Assembly: GCA_019752375.1 (NCBI GenBank)
Contig: JAIEMG010000205.1
Coordinates: forward strand, 1-64,000
Direction of reading: 5' to 3'
Length of the DNA: 64,000 nucleotides
Source of the DNA: Gemmataceae bacterium
Lineage (GTDB): Bacteria; Planctomycetota; Planctomycetia; Gemmatales; Gemmataceae
Under the pieces are notes generated by a model. That model was not told the DNA's origin. It did not search any database and saw nothing but the letters and a program-made list of their open reading frames with translations. The translations under genes and the position numbers were made by a program. Position 1 is the stretch's first letter, and each line of letters begins with the position of its first letter. Below are positions 26,034-33,755 of the stretch, in pieces.

Positions 26034-26672
26034 ATGGTTCGGTCGCGTTATCGATGGAATCGAATGAACGAGCGCTCAATTCCGCCGTCTGAAGACTCTC
26101 GCACAGGGCGGTGGAGACACCTAACCGTGTCCGGGGCGGTCTGCTTGGCAATTGGCGTTTTCTTGGTTGGATGGTGGGATCCGTTGGGGTTTCGAGTAAC
26201 CGATTCGGAACAGGTCCCCGGTGATACCGAGGTACTGTCCGACCAAGCCGTTCGCGACCCAGACCCCAATGTGTTTCGCAGCAAGGGGACGATCACACTC
26301 CCTGATGGTGATCTGCTGGAGTTTCGGTATGGTCCAATCAACGATAGCGGGGTGGAGCTGCGACGAATCGCTCGCGTTGATGGGGCGGTCCGCTGGCACC
26401 AATCCACTGCCGCATTGGGCGTAGCCCATTCCAAGTACCATCACGAGGTCGTCGTGCATGTTGAGGGAGCGACCGTAAAGGTAACCAGTCGTGGATCAGC
26501 CGGTACATCCGTTGAACGGCTGGCCTTGAACTCTGGCAGAAGGCTTGCGCGGTCCGTTCGAATGGCAAGGTGGTATTGGGGGAGCGGACCTAACCAAAAC
26601 GCTGACACGACGGTCGCCCAGTTACGCTTCCGCAATGAGTTCGATTTAGGTGGCGCAAGCACCGAGCCATAA
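26034..26672 (+). CDS. Single-pass membrane protein of unknown function
   Basis: 212 aa from ATG 26,034; ATG 26,064 is equally possible. A hydrophobic helix (GAVCLAIGVFLVGW) follows a short N-terminal tail. The outer part is beta-rich and has no motif I recognise. It lies 105 bases after the COX2-like gene on the same strand, so the two may share a transcript. By eye it is more A+T-rich than the neighbouring housekeeping genes. Confidence 0.55.
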   Translation: MVRSRYRWNRMNERSIPPSEDSRTGRWRHLTVSGAVCLAIGVFLVGWWDPLGFRVTDSEQVPGDTEVLSDQAVRDPDPNVFRSKGTITLPDGDLLEFRYGPINDSGVELRRIARVDGAVRWHQSTAALGVAHSKYHHEVVVHVEGATVKVTSRGSAGTSVERLALNSGRRLARSVRMARWYWGSGPNQNADTTVAQLRFRNEFDLGGASTEP

Positions 26673-26834
26673 AGGTGTTTTGCCTTGAGCCAGCCGAGTA
26701 TTCGTTGGATACAAGGAAGTCTTCGATGAGCTACGGCGTCGAGTTCGATGAGCCCGATTACCACTTGCCCCGCCACGATGGCGCACCGGATAATGACGGG
26801 TAGACACAACTCCGCCGTGGGGGAGGCAGAAACC

Positions 26835-27365
26835 GTGACCGAAACGCCTTTGACCGCGATCCACCAGGGCATCGTGGACGTTTTCCGCCGGGCCATCCCG
26901 GCTGTCCACGCAGAGGGTGCGCCGCAAGAACTGTCTCGCGAAATGGCGACGTTGATCCCCACCATCATTCGCAACGCAGCCGGCGCACGCGACCTGTGGG
27001 AAGTCCTGTGGAAGGAATTCGAGGAAGGTCCTGCAGATGAGTCGGACTATCTCCGTCGCGGGAACGAACTTGCCGGCGTCTTGAACAGCTGGCACGGCGT
27101 CCTTCAGGACCTGCGCAGCACCTGTGACGACCTCGCATTGCGCGAGGTGCCAGTCCCGAACGCACCTGCACTGAGAGCTGCCCTTCAAGAGAACGAACAA
27201 CTTCGGGCACTTCTCAAGAACAATTGGCCGTGGCCGGGTCGCCAGGAACTAATTATCGACCCGAACATGGTTGAGGCGTCGAGAGCCGCCATCGAGCGGG
27301 GCGAATGCGACGACCTGGAGGACTTGATCCGTGGCCTACCGGATGAAAGTCGCGCCACAAGTTAG
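26835..27365 (+). CDS. Hypothetical helical protein, first of an overlapping pair
   Basis: 176 aa from GTG 26,835, preceded by GGGAGG at an 8-base spacing. Mostly helical, acidic, with EASRAAIERGECDDLEDLI near the end. It overlaps the next gene by 35 bases, an arrangement common for functional pairs including toxin-antitoxin loci. No known family is recognised. Confidence 0.6.
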   Translation: MTETPLTAIHQGIVDVFRRAIPAVHAEGAPQELSREMATLIPTIIRNAAGARDLWEVLWKEFEEGPADESDYLRRGNELAGVLNSWHGVLQDLRSTCDDLALREVPVPNAPALRAALQENEQLRALLKNNWPWPGRQELIIDPNMVEASRAAIERGECDDLEDLIRGLPDESRATS

Positions 27366-27625
27366 CCAGCCGCTGTTCCAGGATTTCGGACGGCACCTGT
27401 GGGTCCGCTTGCTTGGCCGACTTCTCGACCAACTTCGTCTCCGCGCCGACCAGTTCCGCCAGAACCGCGACCCTCAGTTCCACGGTTGTTTTCGCTATCC
27501 GATGGTATTCGTCGTACGCGAGGAGAACGCCTGGTACGACTTCCGTTTCGCCGTCGACGACCGACGGGAGGGGGGAGTTGTTCGTCGTCGGCTACACATA
27601 CGAGCGACGAGAAACCGGCGGGTAG
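27331..27625 (+). pseudogene. Frameshifted second gene of an overlapping pair
   Basis: GTG start at 27,331. The frame reads well to WYDFRFAVDDRREG, then meets a run of six G at 27,570-27,575. Without one G the protein would continue ELFVVGYTYERRE and stop at 27,625, which looks like a natural beta-strand ending. As written, it runs on to 27,813 in an Arg-rich, unlikely sequence. This could be a sequencing error, a real inactivating indel, or slippage. Function unknown; toxin-like pairing with the upstream gene is only a guess. Confidence 0.5.
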
Positions 27626-27820
27626 CAGCAGAGCTATTCAGCGCTGTGCCAGCAGGCTACGAGGCCTCGCAATGCCGCTTCATGAAGTGGAGTCACTCCA
27701 GCCGCAACTTGGGCATTGACGTCGTGCCTCCCTGTCCGCGCGCGTCCGCTACCGACCTTGACATCGCCTCCCGATTTGGGTCTGCTCCACCTTCCCAGCG
27801 CGAACTCCGGTAATGACACC

Positions 27821-28879
27821 ATGACCGTCGATCCCATCCGTGGCCGCGGCACCGCGCACAATCTGCCCAATCGCTTCGATCCGCTGCACTACGAGCACGA
27901 TCCCGCACGTGTCGATCCCGACGCGCCATCGCCGACTACCCAGTTCCTGCGCGACACCTCGCGTTCCCTCATTACGACGAACGACAGCCCGGACGTCGGC
28001 TTTCATGCCAGCATCAACCCCTATCGCGGGTGTGAACACGGCTGTATTTATTGCTACGCCCGGCCGACGCACGAGTATCTGGGCTTCAGCGCCGGCCTCG
28101 ATTTCGAAAGCCGCATCCTGGTGAAGGAGGATGCGCCGGAGCTGCTGCGACGCGAGCTGGCGTCGAAGCGCTGGAAGCCGATGGTCGTCGTCATCAGCGG
28201 CGTCACCGATTGTTACCAGCCGATCGAACGCCGTTTGCAGCTGACGCGCAAGTGCCTCGAGGTGTTTCTGGAGTTCCGCAATCCGGTCGCGATCGTGACC
28301 AAGAGCCACCTGGTAACGCGCGATACAGACTTGCTGAGCGAGCTGGCGAAGTTCGACGCCAGTGCCGTGTTCCTGTCGATCACGACGCTCGACGGCGACC
28401 TGGCCCGCGTGCTGGAACCTCGCGCCGCCCAGCCCGCGGGACGGCTGGCAGCCATCGAGGAGCTAACCGCTGCCGGCGTGCCCACGGGCGTGCTGGTGGC
28501 TCCAGTCATTCCGGGCCTGACCGATCATGAGTTGCCGGCCATCATCACCGCCGCGGTCCGTGCCGGAGCGCGTTTCGCCGGCCACGTGCCGTTGCGGCTG
28601 CCGGGCGCCGTGGCGCCGCTCTTCGAGCAATGGCTGATGCAGCACTTTCCTGACCGCAAGGACAAGGTGCTGGGCCGCATCCGCTCGATGCGCGGCGGCA
28701 AGCTGAACGATGCACGCTTCGGCTCGCGCATGAAGGGCGACGGCGTCTTCGCGGAGATGATGGATGAAATGTTCGCCCTGGCGTGTCGCAAAGCGGGGGT
28801 CGTGGGACGCAGTCCGGAGTTGAGCGTCAAGGGGTTTCGGCGCCCGGGCGGCACGCAGGGACTGCTGTTCGAAGAGTGA
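27821..28879 (+). CDS. PA0069-like radical SAM protein (SPL-like)
   Basis: 352 aa. The ATG at 27,821 gives the family N-terminus RGRGTAHNLPNRF. The cluster motif C71-x3-C75-x2-C78 (CEHGCIYCYA) is the radical SAM CxxxCxxC that binds a 4Fe-4S cluster and S-adenosylmethionine. GVTDCYQPIER, LTRKCLEVF and VAPVIPGLTDHE are typical of the PA0069 group, related to spore photoproduct lyase-like proteins. The substrate is unknown. The full length is usual for the family. Confidence 0.92.
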   Translation: MTVDPIRGRGTAHNLPNRFDPLHYEHDPARVDPDAPSPTTQFLRDTSRSLITTNDSPDVGFHASINPYRGCEHGCIYCYARPTHEYLGFSAGLDFESRILVKEDAPELLRRELASKRWKPMVVVISGVTDCYQPIERRLQLTRKCLEVFLEFRNPVAIVTKSHLVTRDTDLLSELAKFDASAVFLSITTLDGDLARVLEPRAAQPAGRLAAIEELTAAGVPTGVLVAPVIPGLTDHELPAIITAAVRAGARFAGHVPLRLPGAVAPLFEQWLMQHFPDRKDKVLGRIRSMRGGKLNDARFGSRMKGDGVFAEMMDEMFALACRKAGVVGRSPELSVKGFRRPGGTQGLLFEE

Positions 28880-28973
28880 AACCGCGAAGCCTACTTCCAC
28901 AACCCTACTTCACTCCTGGACCTTGGGTCATTGGAGTTTGATCATTGATTCGTCATTGGGGCTTCGGCATTCG

Positions 28974-29315
28974 TCATTTCATCGGTGGTCCAATCTTCTC
29001 TTCGGGCCGTGGCGTCGGGAGCAATTCCTGTTTCACGCCGGGAGCGACTGGGAGAGCAGGAGCGCCGATGACTGTCCCGCCGGGATGGCCGGCGCAGTCG
29101 AAATGGGCGCGGCCCCAATAGGTTGGCGTATAGCCGGGCGGTATGCCGACGCCCCAGGTGGTGCCGTTGTAGCCGGGCGGAATGCCGCGGTTCCACACCG
29201 CGGGCCGGTAGGTAAACTGCGGCAACACGCACGGCCCCCCGCAGTCCTGGGCGGGGGCCGGGGCCGTCAGACCGAGGAGCGTGACCATACAGCCGCCGAG
29301 CAGGATGCGCTTCAT
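28974..29315 (-). CDS. Small secreted Pro/Gly-rich protein
   Basis: 113 aa from ATG 29,315. A signal peptide ends near APA (about residue 23). The mature part is rich in Pro, Gly and aromatic residues, with two GIPPGY repeats, and has a Cys pair near its start (DCGGPC). No enzyme motif is present. It is probably a cell-surface or periplasmic protein. Confidence 0.65.
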   Translation of the reverse strand: MKRILLGGCMVTLLGLTAPAPAQDCGGPCVLPQFTYRPAVWNRGIPPGYNGTTWGVGIPPGYTPTYWGRAHFDCAGHPGGTVIGAPALPVAPGVKQELLPTPRPEEKIGPPMK

Positions 29316-29355
29316 GCTTGTTCTCACCGATGCGAAAGGCAGCCAGGGGTAGCGC

Positions 29356-29442
29356 ACAAATGCCTAATTTCTAATGACTGATGTCTAATCATTGACGAAT
29401 GGCCCAAGCCCCAACCTCTCAGGCAGATGCCAGAAGCGGACG
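29356..29442 (+). repeat. Dispersed intergenic repeat, copy A (interrupted)
   Basis: About 87 bases, GCCTAATTTCTAATGACT... through CAGGCAGATGCCAGAAGCGGAC, match copy B at 33,432-33,519 at roughly 85% by eye, same orientation. In copy A the family sequence resumes after the 250-base insertion (ACAAGG...TGGTGCTCATT at 29,695-29,722). Confidence 0.8.
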
Positions 29443-29447
29443 TAGGA

Positions 29448-29695
29448 GCCGCGTAACAATAAGTTGAACAATTGCACGTAGGACGGATTTCCAATCCGTC
29501 CCCAGAAAACCGGACGGATTGGAAATCCGTCCTACAGGAATTGCACAAGTGATTCTTGCGCGGATCCTTAGCGGGCCGCGTAACAATAAGTTGAACAATT
29601 GCACGTAGGACGGATTTCCAATCCGTCCCCAGAAAACCGGACGGATTGGAAATCCGTCCTACAGGAATTGCACAAGTGATTCTTGCGCGGATCCT
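29448..29695 (+). repeat. Tandem duplicate of a 121-bp unit containing a palindrome
   Basis: Two apparently identical 121-base copies (29,448-29,568 and 29,575-29,695) repeat with a period of 127 bases. Each contains inverted arms of 24 bases around CCAGAAAACC, built on GGACGGATTTCCAATCCGTCC. Followed by CATTCGTCATT-type short repeats to about 29,770. No gene is present up to 29,927. Confidence 0.92.
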
Positions 29696-29927
29696 ACAAG
29701 GTCATGGTGCTCATTCGTCATTGGGCATTGGGCATTCATTAGACATTCGTCATTCGTCATTCGTCATTACACCTCAAGGCTGAAGTGCAAAGCGCCGCTG
29801 GAGTGTTAGCCTAGGTATCGGCGAAAAGCGGCAGGCATCGCGTGGCGGCACGCGTGGGATCGCGCGAAACTTGCGCGGAGAAGAGGCAGGATCGACAACG
29901 CCCGCAAACGTCGTTCCTTCGGCGCCA

Positions 29928-32900
29928 TCACGACAATAGGAGTTCCAGGTCCTTGCGGTCCAGGTTGCGGATCAGGCTGTTGTCGGCATTGATGATTGCG
30001 TCGGCCAGCGCCCGCTTGCTTTGCTGCAAGGCCAGCACTTTCTCCTCCACCGTGTCCTTGGCGATCAGCCGATAGGCGAACACCGGCTTCGTCTGGCCGA
30101 TGCGGTGCGCCCGGTCGATGGCCTGGGCCTCGACGGCGGGGTTCCACCACGGATCGAGCAGGAAGACGTACTCGGCTGCCGTCAGGTTGAGGCCCAGGCC
30201 GCCCGCCTTGAGGCTGATGAGGAACAGCTTGCTCTCCGGGTCGTTTTGAAACTGCTCGACCTTGGCCGCGCGATCGCGCGTGCGGCCGTCGAGGTACACG
30301 TACGAGATGCCGTCGCGATCGAGCTGCTTGCGCAAAATGGCGAGCAGGCTGGTGAACTGCGAGAAGACCAGCACCTTGTGGCCTTCCGCCAGCACTTCGT
30401 CGAGCTGGGCCCGCAGTGTTTCCACCTTGGCGCTCGGTTCATCGATCTTGGCCTTGTCGATCAGACCGGGGTGGCAGGCTGCTTGGCGCAGGCGCAACAG
30501 TGCTTCCAGGATGTGCAGCGAGGACTTGCGGATGCCGTTGCGATCCACCTCCGCGAGCAGGGCTTGCTGAAAGTGGCGGCGCAGCTCGTCGTAGGATTTG
30601 CGCTGGGCGGGCTCCAGCTCGCAGTAGATCGTCTGTTCGGTCTTGGCGGGCAGATCCTTGGCCACCTGCTCCTTGGTCCGCCGCAGGATGAAGGGACGCA
30701 GCGCCTTCGCCAGCACCTCTCGGGACGCTGCATCCGGATGGCGCAAGCCGCCTTCCACGTTGAAGGCCGATGCGGTACCGAGCATGCCGGGGTTCAGGAA
30801 GTCGAGCAGGCTCCACAGCTCGCCCAGGTGGTTCTCGACCGGGGTGCCGCTCAGCGCCAGGCGATGGCTGCACCGGATCAAGCGCACCGCCTTGGCCGAT
30901 GCGGTGCTCGAATTCTTGACGGCCTGCGCCTCGTCCAGGATGCAATAGTCGAACGCTCGATCCTTGAACGCCAGCGCATCGCGGCGCAGGGTGCCGTATG
31001 TGGTCAGGATGACGTCGTACTCGTCAAAATGCTCGCCTGGCGCTTGCCGGGCAATGCCGGTGTGGTCGAGCGCGCGCAGCTGGGGCGTGAAGCGCGCGGC
31101 TTCGGAAATCCAGTTGAAGATCAGGGACTTCGGCACGACGACCAGAGACGGCGGGGGACGATCCTTCCCGGATTTCTTGGCGCGGAGTAGACGGCGCGAT
31201 TCGAGCAGGGCCAGCACCATGACGGTCTTGCCCAGCCCCATGTCGTCCGCCAGGCAGCCGCCGAAGCCGAAGCGTTGGAGGAACTGGAGCCAGCCCAACC
31301 CTTCGCGCTGATAGCCGCGCAGCTCGCCGACGAAGTCCTTGGGCGGCTCCGCCGGCTCGATGCCCTCGAAGCGGCGCAGCTCCGCGCGGGCGCGGCCAAA
31401 CGCCGCGTCGCAGCTCACGTCGGGCTGCGCCGCCAGCAAGGCGTCGAGCAGCCCGACCTGGCTGCGCGTGAACCGGAGGTGTCCATCCTCAACCGTGCCG
31501 AGCCCCGCTACCGGAGCGTACTTACGCAGCCACTGCTCGGGCAAGATGCCGAAGGTGCCGTCGTCGAGCCGCACGCTGTTCTCGCCGCGCTGGAGGGCCT
31601 TGAGGAGCTCGGGCAGCGTCGCGGACGTATCGCCAAAATCAACGCGGCCTTCCAGGTCAAACCAGTCGATGCCGGACTTGACCTCGATGTGGAAACCGCC
31701 GGCATGACGGTACAGCTTGCCCTCCGCCTCGACCTGCCAGCCCGCCTGGGTGAGGGTCTGCACGGCGCGCGGCAAGTTGCGCGCGGCCAACTCCAGAGCG
31801 GTCCCGCGGCCATAGTAGGTGTTGTTCTGAAAGCCCACCGACCGCAGCAAGGCGATGGCTGCATTTTCCGCGGCCGGATCGCGCACGAGCAGCCGCCGTG
31901 GCTCGGGCTGAAGGATGCCGCGTCCCGGTTGAAACGCCGGCACTGTCGCGCCGTCATAATCGAAGCTCAACTCGCCGTCCAGGCGGCCGGCTCCCCATTG
32001 CTTCGCGGCCTTCTTGATCTGCAACCGAACGCGGGGGGCAGCGCTCACTTCCTCGAACGCCAGCTCGGGCGGCAGGTCGAGGCGCGGCAAGCTCGGCAAC
32101 CGGAGAATCGTGTTGATAAACTCATCCACCTGCCCTGCGGGGACCTTGATGTTTTTCACGTTCCGGAGCACGCGTGCCCATGCAAAGGCACCGCCGACGT
32201 CCAGCGGACCGATCCGGTCATTCCAGAGCACCAGGCCGCCATCCACCAGGAGGACCGGGTCGCTCAGTTCCTTGCACTCCTCGCCGCGCCGCAGCTGGCC
32301 GGTGACCAGGTAACTGCTGCTCGGCTGGGGAGCGACGCGCAGCCAGAACTGCCACGGGCCCGCATCATCCCACTGGATCGGTTGAAGGTCAGGCTGGGCT
32401 TTCGACCGGCGGAAGAAGCAGCGCCCGGTGCGGCAGATGAGCGGCAGCAACTCGTCCTGGATCGCCGTGGGAAACCGGTAGCGAGCGTCGTTGGCGCCAT
32501 AGCTGTACGAGTAGCCGTAGCCCGCGTCGGAGCGTGCTCCGCCCAGCAACGCCAGGATGCGGCGGTCGTCGGCATCGCGGATGCGCTCGAGTTCCCCATG
32601 GGAAAGCCGCTGCGATTTCGGTTTGCTCCAGTCTCCATCTTTCTTGCGATGACGATGGTTGAGTTCGACGACCAGCCCTGTGCCGGTGAGCGTGGCTTCG
32701 ACATCGATCACGTACAGAACCTGGTGGCCGGGCTGTTCCGTGATCGCTCCCGGTGAGACGTACGGCTGACCCGGAGGGCGCATCGACTCCAGGATTTGCT
32801 TCCAATTCGGGTCGCGTTTGCGGGACCCGGTTGCAGCGCGTCCCTGAGGACGGAACGGAATCGTGGGAACATAGGGAGCAGGTTCCTCTTCCCAATCACC

Positions 32901-33272
32901 GTCGTCATCTTCGTAGTCTTCGGGTCCGCCAAAAAATCCGGGGCCTTCCCCCGATTCGTCCGCGTACTCGACCAGGGTCAGCGCGCCGGGCTTGCCGTCG
33001 CCGATCAGCTTGTGGTTGGCTTCGGCGACCAGGATCGTCGCCCAGATGTGCTTGCAGGCGACCAAGTTGTCTTGAAAATAGGGACAATTACACCAGACAT
33101 TGACCTCGCGTCCCTCGCGCCAAAGCTCGACGTGGTACAGTTCGCTGCCTTGCACGTTGGCGACGACGGCATCGGCATCGGCGCTTTCCAAACGCACCGA
33201 GCCGATGTAGCCGCGCCCACGTTTCTGAATCTGCGGATCAACGAAAGGAGCAAGTTGAGTGCTTAGCGTCAT
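29928..33272 (-). CDS. SWIM zinc finger plus SNF2-family helicase
   Basis: 1114 aa from the ATG at 33,272. An N-terminal SWIM zinc finger (CNCPYFQ...CKHIW, about residues 61-76) precedes a central helicase-associated region and the two-lobe SNF2 motor: Walker A DDMGLGKT near 675, DEAQ, SGTPVENHLGELWS, then VFSQFTS, GGLGLNL and HRIGQ in lobe 2. Bacterial relatives (RapA/HepA-like and SWIM-SNF2) translocate on DNA. It is flanked by direct copies of one intergenic repeat at 29.4 and 33.4 kb. Complete length; a stand-alone gene. Confidence 0.95.
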   Translation of the reverse strand: MTLSTQLAPFVDPQIQKRGRGYIGSVRLESADADAVVANVQGSELYHVELWREGREVNVWCNCPYFQDNLVACKHIWATILVAEANHKLIGDGKPGALTLVEYADESGEGPGFFGGPEDYEDDDGDWEEEPAPYVPTIPFRPQGRAATGSRKRDPNWKQILESMRPPGQPYVSPGAITEQPGHQVLYVIDVEATLTGTGLVVELNHRHRKKDGDWSKPKSQRLSHGELERIRDADDRRILALLGGARSDAGYGYSYSYGANDARYRFPTAIQDELLPLICRTGRCFFRRSKAQPDLQPIQWDDAGPWQFWLRVAPQPSSSYLVTGQLRRGEECKELSDPVLLVDGGLVLWNDRIGPLDVGGAFAWARVLRNVKNIKVPAGQVDEFINTILRLPSLPRLDLPPELAFEEVSAAPRVRLQIKKAAKQWGAGRLDGELSFDYDGATVPAFQPGRGILQPEPRRLLVRDPAAENAAIALLRSVGFQNNTYYGRGTALELAARNLPRAVQTLTQAGWQVEAEGKLYRHAGGFHIEVKSGIDWFDLEGRVDFGDTSATLPELLKALQRGENSVRLDDGTFGILPEQWLRKYAPVAGLGTVEDGHLRFTRSQVGLLDALLAAQPDVSCDAAFGRARAELRRFEGIEPAEPPKDFVGELRGYQREGLGWLQFLQRFGFGGCLADDMGLGKTVMVLALLESRRLLRAKKSGKDRPPPSLVVVPKSLIFNWISEAARFTPQLRALDHTGIARQAPGEHFDEYDVILTTYGTLRRDALAFKDRAFDYCILDEAQAVKNSSTASAKAVRLIRCSHRLALSGTPVENHLGELWSLLDFLNPGMLGTASAFNVEGGLRHPDAASREVLAKALRPFILRRTKEQVAKDLPAKTEQTIYCELEPAQRKSYDELRRHFQQALLAEVDRNGIRKSSLHILEALLRLRQAACHPGLIDKAKIDEPSAKVETLRAQLDEVLAEGHKVLVFSQFTSLLAILRKQLDRDGISYVYLDGRTRDRAAKVEQFQNDPESKLFLISLKAGGLGLNLTAAEYVFLLDPWWNPAVEAQAIDRAHRIGQTKPVFAYRLIAKDTVEEKVLALQQSKRALADAIINADNSLIRNLDRKDLELLLS

Positions 33273-33431
33273 CAATCCGTCTCACCCATGAGCGCGCCGG
33301 GAAGGTCCTCTCGCTTCCGAGCGAAGGGAAGCGCCCGATACTTCCATTCTATCCAGGAAGAAAAGGGGTGCTGGCTCATCCGGGCGCAAGCCCATTGTTT
33401 CCACAGCGCCACATCGAGCTGAATGTAAACA

Positions 33432-33519
33432 ACAATGCCTAATTCTTAATGACTAATGTCTAAGCAATGACAAATGGCCCAAACACCCCAACCTCTCAGG
33501 CAGATTCCAGCAGCGGACG
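33432..33519 (+). repeat. Dispersed intergenic repeat, copy B (uninterrupted at the copy A site)
   Basis: Matches copy A (29,356-29,442) and runs straight on into ACAAGGGAGTGGTGCTCATT, so it lacks the 121-base tandem units. It lies upstream of the helicase gene, as copy A lies downstream. Confidence 0.8.
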
Positions 33520-33565
33520 GACAAGGGAGTGGTGCTCATTTTGGCATTGGTCCCGCGCAACGTCC

Positions 33566-33644
33566 GTAGCCGCAGGCTTCAGCCTGCGGAAGTGCGTCGA
33601 GGCGGCCGGCAGACGCCACTCCGCAGGCTGAAGCCTGCGGCTAC
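33566..33644. repeat. Palindromic repeat with hairpin arms
   Basis: Perfect 24-base arms (33,566-33,589 and 33,621-33,644), each a small hairpin CCGCAGGCTTCAGCCTGCGG, around a 31-base spacer. The rest of 33,273-33,755 holds repeat copy B and a short A+T-rich inverted-looking segment (33,675-33,770). Confidence 0.9.
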
Positions 33645-33755
33645 AGACATGCACGCCGATCCTTCCAGTGGACGTAGCGTTGTAGTACTATATAACCAGT
33701 GCTGTAGTATTAGTCATTATTCCTCAACGCTAATGAGCAAAAGAGCGCTGGAGTA

